This document shows, piece after piece, positions 55,804 through 64,000 of a stretch of 64,000 nt of DNA; the stretch's first letter is position 1; each line of letters begins with the position of its first letter. Both the position numbers and the translations under genes were made by a program. The notes under the pieces are model-generated. The model searched no databases. It was not told the origin of the DNA and was given only the letters and a program-made list of their open reading frames with translations. The stretch is from Sinorhizobium alkalisoli (GTDB taxonomy: Bacteria; Pseudomonadota; Alphaproteobacteria; Rhizobiales; Rhizobiaceae): positions 1,612,001-1,676,000 of the forward strand of contig NZ_CP034909.1 in assembly GCF_008932245.1 (NCBI RefSeq), written 5' to 3'.

Positions 55804-57744
55804 GTGAAACTTAAGGGGCTGTTGGCCACGATGAAATTCATCGCCGGGAGGGATTCTCACATCTACGCCGAAAGGCCGAGCTTTACCGTCCGCCATGCCC
55901 GAACCTTGGCCGGCCTGCGAAGTGCGTTGTTCTCGCTATTCCTGGCGACAATGCTCGTCTTCGCCGTCGAGGCCGTCGGCCGCCACTCCATCTCCGACAC
56001 CATGGGCTTTTTCGCGGATTCGGCGCGCCCCGCCTGGATCACGGTCGCGGTCTTCTTTCTCGTTCTGCTTGGGCTCGACGCTTTCTTGGGCCGGGAACAT
56101 AAGGCCACCCTGTTGGTCGCCCCTCTTGCGGTAATCCCGGCCTTCATCAGCCAGCAAAAGCAGGTCTTCCTCTCCGACCCGCTCTACCCAACCGACTTTC
56201 TCTTCGGCCGGCAGATCATGGAACTGATGCCGGTACTCGTGAAGGACCGGCCATGGACCGCAGTCGGCATCGTGGCCGGCGTCATCGCCGCAGTTGTCGT
56301 GACCGCCCTTCTCTTGCGATATGCCTGGCGCAACTTCCCGCGGCTGACGCGGCGCGAGCGCCTGGCGAGGCTCATCTTCGCGCTGCCGCTGCTCATCGCC
56401 TTCTGGAACGTCATGGACTACACGCAGTTCTCGTGGATCCGCGATCGGCTGCGTGTCGTGCCGATGATGTGGGATCAGAGCGCGAACTATCGGCACAACG
56501 GCTTCGCGCTCGCTTTCATGATCAACCTGCCGATGGCCAATATCAGCGCGCCGGCCGGCTACATGGCCGAGGCGATCGACAAGATTCCGGTCACGCCGGT
56601 TCCCGCCGGAACGACGCACCGCAGCAAACCGGACGTCATCGTACTGATGAGCGAGTCCTTCTGGGATCCGACCCTTCTGCCCCATGTGACGCTGACGCCC
56701 GACCCGATGCCCACGGTCCGCGCGTTGCAGGGAGGCACCGTCTTCTCGCCGGAATTCGGAGGAATGACCGCCAATGTCGAATTCGAGGCGCTGACCGGGT
56801 TCTCCAACGCATTCCTGCCCTATGGCAGCATCCCTTATCAGCAATATATCCGCAATCCGATCCCGTCGCTCGCCACCTTCTTCCGCGGCGAAGGCTATGC
56901 CGCACGCGCCATCCATCCCTTCCAGGGCTGGTTCTGGAACCGCACGGCTGTCTACAAGGCCTTCGGTTTCGACACCTTCCGCGACCAAGACAACATGCCG
57001 ACCATGAAGAAGCGCGGCATGTTTGCCTCGGACGAGGCGCTCACGAGGGAGATCATCCGCCAAGCTGACGCCGTGGACGATCCCTTCTTCTTCTTCGCAG
57101 TGACGCTGCAGGGCCACGGCCCTTATGAACCGAACCGTTACGTGAAAAACACGATCAAGGTCGAAGGCGATCTGCCGGAAAAGGACCGCCGGGTGCTCGC
57201 CACCTATGCGCAGGGCATCAAGGAGGCTGACGACAGCCTCAAGATGCTGATGGACTGGGCGAAGAAGCGGGATCGGGAGACGATCATCGTCCTCTTCGGC
57301 GACCATCTCCCGCCGCTGCATACGGTCTACACGAGCACGGGCTATATGAAGAATGTGACGGCGGAGCGAAAGGGATCGAAGGACGAGATGAGGGCCGGCC
57401 ACGAAACGCCGCTCGTCGTCTGGTCGAACAAGACCGGAGCGCAGAAGGACATCGGCAGCATCAGCCCTGCCTTTCTTTCCTACACGATCCTGAAACAGAC
57501 GGGCTACGAGCACCCGTATTACACCGGTTTCCTCGGAGACGTGCATGAGCGTTTCCGCGTCGTCGACCGCTACATGCTGCTCCGCAACGACGGCACCGAG
57601 GTCGCAGACTGGCAACGCCAGCGGAAGGTTCCAGCACGGCTACGGGACTACCGATTCCTCCAGCACGACATGATGTTCGGCAAACGCTACGGCACCGAAC
57701 GGTTCTTCCAGTCGCACGCCGACCTGTTCGGTGCGGGCTTGTAG
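55804..57744 (+). CDS. LtaS-like phosphoglycerol transferase/sulfatase-family membrane enzyme
   Basis: A 646-aa protein with about five N-terminal membrane helices, then an extracytoplasmic alkaline-phosphatase-superfamily domain. Catalytic features: LMSESFWDPT (metal-binding Glu near residue 284), GGMTANVEFEALTG (nucleophile Thr near residue 322) and LFGDHLPPLH (Asp-His ligands near 498). In Gram-negative bacteria such enzymes add phosphoglycerol or phosphoethanolamine to glycans or lipids; cyclic glucan modification is one possibility here. The start is either the GTG at 55804 or the ATG at 55831; neither has an ideal ribosome binding site. Confidence 0.85.
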   Translation: MKLKGLLATMKFIAGRDSHIYAERPSFTVRHARTLAGLRSALFSLFLATMLVFAVEAVGRHSISDTMGFFADSARPAWITVAVFFLVLLGLDAFLGREHKATLLVAPLAVIPAFISQQKQVFLSDPLYPTDFLFGRQIMELMPVLVKDRPWTAVGIVAGVIAAVVVTALLLRYAWRNFPRLTRRERLARLIFALPLLIAFWNVMDYTQFSWIRDRLRVVPMMWDQSANYRHNGFALAFMINLPMANISAPAGYMAEAIDKIPVTPVPAGTTHRSKPDVIVLMSESFWDPTLLPHVTLTPDPMPTVRALQGGTVFSPEFGGMTANVEFEALTGFSNAFLPYGSIPYQQYIRNPIPSLATFFRGEGYAARAIHPFQGWFWNRTAVYKAFGFDTFRDQDNMPTMKKRGMFASDEALTREIIRQADAVDDPFFFFAVTLQGHGPYEPNRYVKNTIKVEGDLPEKDRRVLATYAQGIKEADDSLKMLMDWAKKRDRETIIVLFGDHLPPLHTVYTSTGYMKNVTAERKGSKDEMRAGHETPLVVWSNKTGAQKDIGSISPAFLSYTILKQTGYEHPYYTGFLGDVHERFRVVDRYMLLRNDGTEVADWQRQRKVPARLRDYRFLQHDMMFGKRYGTERFFQSHADLFGAGL

Positions 57745-58226
57745 CCCAGGACCCTTCGGCATCCGGAAATGTGACGGAGCCCCCGTCGACCGCAACCGCA
57801 TGCCGCAGCCCCCGCACGCTCGGCGCCGAACTGCGCACTACAGCGCCGCGCGTCCCATTAGACGCGCAAAGATCGCTGCGGCACTTTTTGAATTGCTGCA
57901 TGCATTTGTCCTTTGATCGAGGTCGATAAAGGACAAGTGCAGCAGGTTGAGACGATGCGGGAAAATTAACGAATGCGGCGCACCCTGTAGGTGCAAGGAG
58001 AAGCGCCAGCTACGACGCCCGCATTGATGACAAATTTCAGCAACCGATGCTTGTAAGATGACAAGGGGGCAGATTCAGTCGAGTGATAGGACTTTTGGCC
58101 GGGCAGGTATCGGACTTTAGTCTGGAAACAAAAGCTACATTTCTACGTTAGAATGAATTCTCATGCTGGTTGTATCGAGGCATGGGTGATTGGGGCGATC
58201 ACGACATCAAGGGGCACACGCATTAG
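57745..58226. other. Intergenic region with one mosaic repeat
   Basis: The 482 bp hold a full mosaic repeat (57839-57943). The remaining AT-richer 280 bp ahead of the next gene (tcagtcgagtgatagg, attctacgttagaatgaattc) have no supported ORF. A short dyad gaattctac/gtagaa-like around 58143 is weak. Confidence 0.5.
57839..57943 (+). repeat. Mosaic palindromic repeat, full copy (modules A and B)
   Basis: Module A cagcgccgcgcgtcccatta, then gacgcgcaaagatcgctg; module B from gctgcatgcatttgtcc to ggacaagtgcagc around a tttgatcgaggtcgataaa core, with compensated changes in the closing stem. Confidence 0.85.
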
Positions 58227-59126
58227 ATGCACCGGATTGCAGGAAAGCACGTTGGCAACGATAGCGCGCAGTCCTTGACGGCGGACGCATTGCTGCAGAA
58301 TCCGCAGTTCCTCGGAGTGCTGCAGACCAGTGCCCGTGCGCTGATTGCCGTCAACGACCTATTTCCGCGCATCGCGCGCCTGGTTTCCTCGCATCGGAAA
58401 TGGATGCTCACCCATGCAGCCTATGCCCTGCACCTGGAACGGGATCCGAACGATCCAGAGACCGGCATCACGGCCGCGCGGCTCCTGAAATTCGTGCATG
58501 AGACGGGCGGCGCGAGCCGCAACACCGCAGCGGCTTTCCTTGCGGAACTCGTCACCTACAAACTGCTCCGGCCGGTGGCGGGCGGTCACTCCAGGAGAAC
58601 GCGCCCTCTCGAACCGGCCGGATCAAGCGAGAATGCCATGCGCCTCTGGTTCAAAAGCCAGATGAGCACGCTCGACCTTCTCGATGGAGGCAGCAGGGCA
58701 ATTGAGGCCGAAGCCGACTCCTCGATCTTCGAACGTGCCCAACCGCTGGCCGTCAAACGGCTGCTTTCGGACCCGAATTGGACCGAGCCGCCGGCGGGCG
58801 TTGCGGTCTTTGCCTGCGCCGAATCCGGCGGCGTGATCCTCGACGACCTCATGGGGCGACCCGCGACTCTCGCTCCTCCGTCCGACAAGGTCTGGGTCGA
58901 GGTCAACCTCGCGAGTCTTGCCGATCACTATCTCGTTTCGAACACACATGTTCGCCGCTTGTTCGCCCGTGCGGAAGCCGCGGGCCTAATCGGCAAGGCT
59001 CAGGATGGCAGGCGCGGGCGTTATTGGATGAGCGCCCGGCTAATCGAGGAGTACGCCCACTGGCAGGCGATCAAGCTCGAAGCGCTGGCAAGCGCCTTCG
59101 ACCAGGTCACTGCTTCCCGCCCCTGA
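58227..59126 (+). CDS. Hypothetical protein with two winged-helix-like segments
   Basis: I do not recognise a named family. The 299-aa product has two segments that look like winged helix-turn-helix units: ITAARLLKFVHETGGASRNTAAAFLAELVTYKLLRPV (about 90-126) and VNLASLADHYLVSNTHVRRLFARAEAAGLIG (about 226-257), followed by RRGRYWM as a possible wing. The remainder is helical with no membrane segment. A DNA-binding regulator is the best guess. The ribosome binding site (AAGGGG) is 12 nt away, so the start is uncertain. It converges on the GFA gene, ending 10 nt from it. Confidence 0.7.
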   Translation: MHRIAGKHVGNDSAQSLTADALLQNPQFLGVLQTSARALIAVNDLFPRIARLVSSHRKWMLTHAAYALHLERDPNDPETGITAARLLKFVHETGGASRNTAAAFLAELVTYKLLRPVAGGHSRRTRPLEPAGSSENAMRLWFKSQMSTLDLLDGGSRAIEAEADSSIFERAQPLAVKRLLSDPNWTEPPAGVAVFACAESGGVILDDLMGRPATLAPPSDKVWVEVNLASLADHYLVSNTHVRRLFARAEAAGLIGKAQDGRRGRYWMSARLIEEYAHWQAIKLEALASAFDQVTASRP

Positions 59127-59135
59127 GAATTCCCA

Positions 59136-59546
59136 TCAATCGCGCGCCGCGGCAAAGCGCGGGAGATCGTCACGGATTTCGTAGTAGTCGCCCTGGTCTG
59201 CACAAAAGATGTGATAGCCGGGCTCGAGCGCGGTCGGCTTCTCGAATGCTCCGGCAAGGATCGAGGTATAATCGAGCCCCTCCGCCTTCCAGAACAGAGC
59301 CGATCCGCAATGACGGCAGAAGCCGCGCCGCGCTTCGCCACTGGAGCGATACCAGGTGATCTCGTCGGAGCCCTCGATCTCCATGTCGCTGTCGAGCACG
59401 TTGGTGGCCGCATAGTAAAGCCCCGTCTGCTTCCGGCACTGCGAACAATGGCAGAAGATCAGTTCCCGCAACTTCCCCCGCGTCTTGAACCGCACCGCGC
59501 CGCAAAGGCAGCCGCCTTCGTGGATGTCCTGCATTCCATTCTCCAT
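59136..59546 (-). CDS. GFA-family (glutathione-dependent formaldehyde-activating-like) protein
   Basis: A 136-aa zinc-binding protein of the GFA fold. Zinc cysteines are visible in GGCLCGAVRF, ELIFCHCSQCRKQTG and GFCRHCGSALFW, which is the complete family set. Most family members are not proven to act on formaldehyde. The ATG lies only 7 nt downstream of the U-tract of the aroF terminator and lacks a ribosome binding site, so how it is expressed is unclear. Confidence 0.85.
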   Translation of the reverse strand: MENGMQDIHEGGCLCGAVRFKTRGKLRELIFCHCSQCRKQTGLYYAATNVLDSDMEIEGSDEITWYRSSGEARRGFCRHCGSALFWKAEGLDYTSILAGAFEKPTALEPGYHIFCADQGDYYEIRDDLPRFAAARD

Positions 59547-59552
59547 GGCAAC

Positions 59553-59588
59553 AAAAAGCCGGGCCAGCTTCTATGGGCTTGCCCGGCC
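59553..59588 (-). terminator. Rho-independent terminator of aroF
   Basis: Stem gccgggc / gcccggc followed on the minus strand by TTTTTGTT, in the 96-nt gap after aroF. Its 3' edge is 7 nt from the GFA start codon. Confidence 0.75.
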
Positions 59589-59642
59589 CTGTCAAATTCA
59601 GAAGATGCGCTGAAGGTTCAGATATTTTGAACCAGGACAGAA

Positions 59643-61016
59643 TCAGCCGTTGACGACCATCCTCTTCTCGTCCCGGCCGCCCTTCATGCGTTCGGCGAGC
59701 AGGAAGGCGAGTTCGAGCGCCTGGTCCGCGTTCAGGCGCGGGTCGCAATGGGTGTGATAGCGATCCGCCAGGTCGTCGCCGGAAAGTGCCCGCGCGCCGC
59801 CGGTGCATTCGGTCACGTCGTTGCCGGTCATCTCGATATGAATGCCGCCCGGGTGTGTGCCTTCCGCCCGATGTATCTGGAAGAAGCTCTCGACTTCCGA
59901 CAGGATCCGCTCGAACGGCCGCGTCTTGTAGTTGTTGAGCGTGATGGTGTTGCCATGCATCGGGTCGCAGGACCAGACGACCTTCTTGCCCTCGCGCTCG
60001 ACGGCACGGATCAGGCGTGGCAGATGTTCAGCAACCTTTTCATGGCCGAAGCGGCAGATCAGCGTCAGCCGCCCGGGCTCGTTGGCCGGGTTCAGCAGAT
60101 CGATCAGTTCCAGGAGACCGTCGGCCGTCAGCGACGGGCCGCACTTCAGGCCGAGCGGGTTCTTGATGCCACGGCAATATTCGACATGGGCATGGTCCGG
60201 CTGGCGCGTACGGTCGCCGATCCAGATCATATGACCGGAGGTGGCGTACCAGTCGCCCGAGGTTGAATCCACCCGCGTCAGCGCCTGCTCATAGCCGAGC
60301 AGCAGCGCCTCATGGCTGGTGAAGAAGTCGGTCTCGCGCAGGCTCGGATGGTTTTCCGCGGTGATGCCGATCGCCTTCATGAAATCCATGGTCTCGGAAA
60401 TCCGGTCGGCGAGCTTGCGGTAGCGTTCGGCCTGTGGGCTGTCCTTGACGAAGCCGAGCATCCACTGATGCACGTTTTCCAGGTTTGCATAGCCACCCAT
60501 CGCGAAGGCTCGCAGCAGATTGAGGGTCGCGGCCGACTGGCGATAGGCCATGATCTGCCGTTCCGGATTGGGCACGCGCGCTTCTTCCGTGAACTCGATG
60601 CCGTTGATGATGTCGCCGCGGTAGCTCGGCAGCGTCACCTCGCCCTGCTTCTCGACCGACGAGGACCGGGGCTTGGCAAACTGGCCGGCGATGCGGCCGA
60701 CCTTGACGACGGGCTGCTGCGCGCCGAAGGTCAGCACGACGGCCATCTGCAGGAACGCACGGAAGAAGTCACGGATCGTGTCGGCGCCGTGCTCTGCGAA
60801 GCTTTCGGCGCAGTCACCGCCCTGTAGAAGGAAACCGCGGCCCTCCGAGACATTGGCCAGGGCATGCTTGAGACGCCGAGCCTCGCCGGCAAAGACGAGC
60901 GGCGGATATTTCGCAAGGCGCTCTTCCACGCTCTCGAGCACTGCGAGGTCCGGATAGTCCGGCACCTGCTGAATGGGTTTCTGCCGCCAGCTGTTCGGGG
61001 TCCAAGTCTGTGCCAT
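59643..61016 (-). CDS. aroF: Class II DAHP synthase (3-deoxy-7-phosphoheptulonate synthase)
   Basis: First enzyme of the shikimate pathway: condenses PEP with erythrose 4-phosphate. The product is 457 aa, of the plant-like class II (AroF of rhizobia). Landmarks are [26 protein letters not shown] (metal-binding Cys), the KPRSS loop, [59 protein letters not shown] (a long conserved block) and [19 protein letters not shown]. The start [10 protein letters not shown] is preferred to starts three codons upstream because it matches rhizobial proteins; the ribosome binding site is weak for all. Terminator downstream. Confidence 0.94.
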   Translation of the reverse strand: MAQTWTPNSWRQKPIQQVPDYPDLAVLESVEERLAKYPPLVFAGEARRLKHALANVSEGRGFLLQGGDCAESFAEHGADTIRDFFRAFLQMAVVLTFGAQQPVVKVGRIAGQFAKPRSSSVEKQGEVTLPSYRGDIINGIEFTEEARVPNPERQIMAYRQSAATLNLLRAFAMGGYANLENVHQWMLGFVKDSPQAERYRKLADRISETMDFMKAIGITAENHPSLRETDFFTSHEALLLGYEQALTRVDSTSGDWYATSGHMIWIGDRTRQPDHAHVEYCRGIKNPLGLKCGPSLTADGLLELIDLLNPANEPGRLTLICRFGHEKVAEHLPRLIRAVEREGKKVVWSCDPMHGNTITLNNYKTRPFERILSEVESFFQIHRAEGTHPGGIHIEMTGNDVTECTGGARALSGDDLADRYHTHCDPRLNADQALELAFLLAERMKGGRDEKRMVVNG

Positions 61017-61247
61017 TTCCATCACCTGTTATCTGACGCGAACGGATCCGCGCCTCGCCATCGCGGCCCTCAAGGCCGCCCCGGAATTCGGGTTGCATCT
61101 TCCGCATCGGCAAGCCGGCCGATCCACGCCGCCGCCTCCGCCGCGAGCCAATGCCGTGGCGGATGCGGGCTTATAAACGTTAACAAGAGCCTTGGAAAGT
61201 CATTCCACCAGAAAACATCAGCCTCCCGTTTGGCACGGAGGAGCGGC

Positions 61248-62639
61248 TCATGCCACCCTTTCGCCGTTTCGCACGCGATAGCTCGGCCGGTACATCGTCA
61301 CGAGCTCTTCCGCCGCCGTCGGATGAACAGCCATGGTGCGGTCGAAATCATCCTTGGTGCAGCCGGCCTTGAGCGATATTCCCAGCAATTGCGCCATTTC
61401 GCCGGCATCGTGGCCGAGGATGTGCGCGCCCGCGACCTTGCGGTCGGCGGCATTGACGAGAAGCTTTATGATCATCTTTTCCTTGCGCCCGGAAAGGGTC
61501 GCCTTCATCGGCCGGAACTCCGCCCGGTAGACCTCGATCTCCTCAAAGGTCCGCGCCGCCTCCTCTTCCGTCATGCCGACCGTGCCGATCTCCGGCTGCG
61601 AGAAGACGGCCGTCGCGATCAGATCATGGTCAGGCGAGGTCGGGTTGTTCCTGTATTCCGTTTCGATGAAGCACATCGCCTCGTGGATCGCCACCGGTGT
61701 CAGCTGCACGCGATCGGTGACGTCGCCGAGCGCGTAGATGCCGGGCGCCGTCGTGCGCGAATAGGCGTCGACCATGATGGCGCCCCGCTCGTTGGTCTTG
61801 ACGCCGGCCGCTTCCAACCCGAGGCCCTGCGTGTTGGGAACGCGGCCAAGGGCGAGCATCACTTGGTCGACGACGAGTTCGCCATGCTTCATCGTCCTTG
61901 CGGTGCGCCGGCCGTCCGGCCCCGCGGACACCGACTGGACGATGTCTTCGCAGAGTATTCGGATGCCCTTCTCCTCCATCGCCGCGTGCAGGCCGCGCCT
62001 GAGGTCTTGATCGAAGCGGGAGAGGATTTCCTTGCCGCGATAGATCAGCGTCGTTTCAACGCCGAGCCCGTGGAAGATATTGGCAAATTCGACTGCGATA
62101 TAGCCGCCGCCGGCGATCAGGATCGATCTCGGGAGTTCGGGCAGGTCGAAGGCCTCGTTCGAGCTGATGCAGAGTTCGTGCCCCGGCAACGCCTCGTGGG
62201 GAGTGGGATGTCCCCCGACGGCGATTACGATACGTTCCGCCGTAACCGTCTTGCCGCTTGCGCTCAGGCGCACCTCGTGAGGACCGACCAGTTCCGCCCG
62301 TGTGTCGAAGATTTCCGCGCCGGCACCGGCGAGGCCCTTGCGATAGAGGCCCTCAAGGCGGGTGATTTCCTGCTCCTTGGCGGCGACCAGCGCCTTCCAG
62401 TCGAAGCGTCGCTCCCCCACGGTCCAGCCGAAACCGGCCGCATCCTCGAAATGCTCCGAATACTGCGAAGCATAGACGTAGAGCTTCTTCGGCACGCAGC
62501 CGCGGATGACGCAGGTGCCGCCATATCGAAACTCCTCCGCGATCGCCACCTTCTTGCCGAGCGAGGCCGCCAGTCTACCGCTTCTCACGCCGCCGGAGCC
62601 GCCGCCAATCACGAAGAGGTCATAGTCGAAAGCGGTCAT
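61248..62639 (-). CDS. gor: Glutathione reductase
   Basis: NADPH-dependent flavoenzyme that regenerates reduced glutathione, 463 aa. The FAD-binding GGGSGGVRSGR (about 12-22), the redox disulphide C43-C48 in GTCVIRGCVPKK, the NADPH-binding IAGGGYIAVEFANIF, the second FAD motif GIYALGDVTDRVQLTPVA and the dimer-interface catalytic HPTAAEEL are all present. The motif RGKEILSRFDQDLRR supplies Arg for NADPH phosphate. The start follows GAGGAG at 8 nt. A mosaic repeat sits just upstream, between this gene and the DUF2059 gene. Confidence 0.95.
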   Translation of the reverse strand: MTAFDYDLFVIGGGSGGVRSGRLAASLGKKVAIAEEFRYGGTCVIRGCVPKKLYVYASQYSEHFEDAAGFGWTVGERRFDWKALVAAKEQEITRLEGLYRKGLAGAGAEIFDTRAELVGPHEVRLSASGKTVTAERIVIAVGGHPTPHEALPGHELCISSNEAFDLPELPRSILIAGGGYIAVEFANIFHGLGVETTLIYRGKEILSRFDQDLRRGLHAAMEEKGIRILCEDIVQSVSAGPDGRRTARTMKHGELVVDQVMLALGRVPNTQGLGLEAAGVKTNERGAIMVDAYSRTTAPGIYALGDVTDRVQLTPVAIHEAMCFIETEYRNNPTSPDHDLIATAVFSQPEIGTVGMTEEEAARTFEEIEVYRAEFRPMKATLSGRKEKMIIKLLVNAADRKVAGAHILGHDAGEMAQLLGISLKAGCTKDDFDRTMAVHPTAAEELVTMYRPSYRVRNGERVA

Positions 62640-62692
62640 GGAAAGCTCCTCAAGCAACGAAAGATTGGATGAAGCCATCGGTCGTCGAACCT

Positions 62693-62797
62693 ACAGCGCC
62701 GCGCCTCTTATAAGGCGCGCAAAGGTCGCTGTAGCACTTTGAACTGCTGCATGTCCTTGTCCTTTAATCGAGGTCGATTAAAGGAGACATGCAGTAG
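62693..62797 (+). repeat. Mosaic palindromic repeat, full copy (modules A and B)
   Basis: The cleanest copy. Module A acagcgccgcgcctcttata, with the dyad gcgcctta/taaggcgc compensated relative to other copies, then aaaggtcgctgtagcac. Module B runs from ctgcatgtcc to gacatgcag around cctttaatcg / cgattaaagg. Confidence 0.88.
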
Positions 62798-62856
62798 GCC
62801 CCGGTAATGCGGCGGGCGACGGCAGTCACCTTTGCCCTGATATAGTATTGCGGTGC

Positions 62857-62887
62857 AAAAAAAGAAAAGCCCGGATCGCTCCGGGCT
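62857..62887 (-). terminator. Rho-independent terminator of the DUF2059 gene
   Basis: Stem agcccgg / ccgggct with a 6-nt loop, followed on the minus strand by TTTCTTTTTTT. It lies 37 nt after the stop codon. Confidence 0.9.
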
Positions 62888-62924
62888 TCGTCGGATGATC
62901 GAGCCAAGCGGCCTCTCGCCGCCT

Positions 62925-63455
62925 TTACTGGGCGGGCGCCTGTGCTGCGGGCAACGAACCGATCTTCTCGTCAAGCGATTTGGTCGCCTCGTTGGTGAGG
63001 TCCCGCGAAACGCCGGATGCCCAGATGTCGGCTGCTTTCAGCAGCTCGCGCGAAGCAATCGGGCCATCGTTCAAGAGCTTCTTGCCGGCGGGCGAGCTGT
63101 AGAAGGCGGTGATGGCGTTCAACTCGTCGATGGTGAAGGTCCTGGCGTAGATGGCCGCAGCCTCGCGCTCGAGATCCGTCCGGCGCGCAGCAAGTCCGAG
63201 GGCCTTCTCGTCGACCGTGGCGGTGATCAGTTCCTGATGGTTCGGCGACGCCTGGATCAGCGTGTTCTTCAGCCGCTCGGCCAGGTTGGGCAGGATGTTG
63301 TCGAAGCTGTTGGTCACGCCGAGCGCGGCAATCGTCGCGCGTGCCGCCGTGATCTGGTCCTCCGTCACGTCCTGCGCGTGTACGGCCGGAACCGATGCGG
63401 AAAGAAGAACGGCTGCGGTTGCGAATGCGCGGGCGAGACCTGCAATTTTGTTCAT
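62925..63455 (-). CDS. DUF2059 periplasmic protein
   Basis: A 176-aa exported protein with signal peptide (IAGLARAFATAAVLLSASVPAVHA) and an all-helical DUF2059 domain. The family core is visible as TFTIDELNAITAFYSSPAGKKLL. Such proteins are widespread in the periplasm but uncharacterised. The start MNKIAGLARA was chosen as the one nearest the signal peptide; AGGAGC lies 11-14 nt upstream. In rhizobia it sits between rpiA and gor, as here. Confidence 0.85.
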   Translation of the reverse strand: MNKIAGLARAFATAAVLLSASVPAVHAQDVTEDQITAARATIAALGVTNSFDNILPNLAERLKNTLIQASPNHQELITATVDEKALGLAARRTDLEREAAAIYARTFTIDELNAITAFYSSPAGKKLLNDGPIASRELLKAADIWASGVSRDLTNEATKSLDEKIGSLPAAQAPAQ

Positions 63456-63585
63456 TTTTATCCATGCTCCTGTGTTGGCGCACGCCGCCCCGGCCATTTG
63501 CCGCTGCCAGGCCCGCATGCGCGGAAATTCTTCACTCGTCGCCCGTCGCCGCCCCGCGGGCGCCCGACGGGCGCTGTAAACCCGC

Positions 63586-64000
63586 TCAGGCCGACGTCAG
63601 GATACGCGCCCCCGACGGGCCGGCGATGATCGCCAAGGTTGCAATTCCGATAAACAGCCCGTGTTCGACCACACCCGGAATGGCATTCAGCTCCGATGCC
63701 AGCGCCTCTGCATCAGGAATACGGCCAAATGATGCATCCAGGATGAGGTGTCCCCCATCGGTCATGAAAGGTCCGTCGCCCGAGGCCCGCACGACGACAT
63801 CACCCGTCAGACCCAACCGAGAGGCCACCCTCTCGATTGCAATCCGTGTCGCAACCTGCCCGAACGGATTGACCTCGATCGGCAGCTTGAAGGCGCCGAG
63901 CACGTCGACCACCTTCGATTCGTCGGCGATGACGATCATCCGCTCGGAAGCGCACGCGACGATCTTCTCGCGCAGCAGCGCCCCGCCGCCACCCTTGATC
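63586..64000 (-). CDS. rpiA: Ribose-5-phosphate isomerase A, 3' part (cut by window end)
   Basis: C-terminal ~137 residues of RpiA, which interconverts ribose 5-phosphate and ribulose 5-phosphate. The cut occurs in the conserved active-site stretch [19 protein letters not shown], which is visible at the very end of the window. The remainder ([35 protein letters not shown] and [14 protein letters not shown]) carries the other family motifs. The N-terminus lies beyond 64000. It is the upstream gene of the DUF2059 protein, 130 nt away. Confidence 0.95.
   Translation of the reverse strand, partial: IKGGGGALLREKIVACASERMIVIADESKVVDVLGAFKLPIEVNPFGQVATRIAIERVASRLGLTGDVVVRASGDGPFMTDGGHLILDASFGRIPDAEALASELNAIPGVVEHGLFIGIATLAIIAGPSGARILTSA

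Overview
The window looks like chromosome of a Sinorhizobium/Ensifer species (Rhizobiales, Alphaproteobacteria). The evidence is high GC with strong GC3 bias, a SinR/SinI quorum-sensing pair directly downstream of a 770-residue DME-type malic enzyme, bluB behind a cobalamin riboswitch, the nadE, aroF, gor and rpiA neighbourhood, CckA, a giant polar growth-ring protein of the GPR/RgsE type, and at least ten intergenic copies of a mosaic palindromic repeat of the kind known in Sinorhizobium. From memory the gene order follows the S. meliloti chromosome closely in several blocks. I cannot name the species. I see no insertion sequence, prophage, CRISPR array, rRNA or tRNA gene. This is mainly a core-genome segment.

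Layout: 0.1-3.7 kb, a small hypothetical gene and a quaternary-amine/betaine-type ABC importer. 4.5-9.1 kb, the hybrid kinase CckA, a divergent FliO-like protein and a one-cysteine DksA. 9.4-13.4 kb, SixA phosphatase, a YcjX/DUF697 pair and a secreted protein. 13.5-18.4 kb, a small hydrolase, the folP-folB-folK operon, a DUF922 protein, a possible small RNA, a [2Fe-2S] ferredoxin and a lone Hpt protein. 18.9-25.2 kb, a 2096-residue coiled-coil GPR/RgsE homologue. 25.5-28.9 kb, a VOC protein and the cytochrome bc1 operon. 29.2-33.0 kb, two half-size ABC exporters with a possible leader peptide. 33.5-38.5 kb, TrmL, a flavin reductase divergent from SoxR with a clear SoxR operator, an MFS protein, HemF and a BON protein. 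38.6-42.7 kb, a Mla/MCE lipid-transport operon. 43.0-46.2 kb, a dipeptide epimerase, an MFS protein and a metallophosphoesterase. 46.4-50.5 kb, dme, sinR and sinI. 50.8-55.6 kb, a DUF2865 protein, bluB with riboswitch, a WD40-like protein and nadE. 55.8-64.0 kb, an LtaS-like transferase, a two-helix-turn-helix hypothetical protein, a GFA protein, aroF, gor, a DUF2059 protein and the 3' part of rpiA.

Functional links: CckA, the Hpt protein and the growth-ring protein belong to cell-cycle and polar growth biology. PetABC, HemF and the ferredoxin serve respiration and redox cofactor supply. SoxR with its flavin reductase, and Gor, serve redox stress. The Mla operon, the ABC exporters, the LtaS-like enzyme and the epimerase act on the envelope. 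SinR/SinI provide long-chain AHL signalling. The most interesting non-coding signals are the modular repeat family (one first module joined to alternative second hairpins, with a compensated base change), the SoxR operator inside a 19-bp-spaced promoter, a perfect 7-6-7 dyad ahead of sinI, a candidate leader peptide ahead of the ABC exporters, and a candidate sRNA ending in a strong terminator near 17.2 kb.
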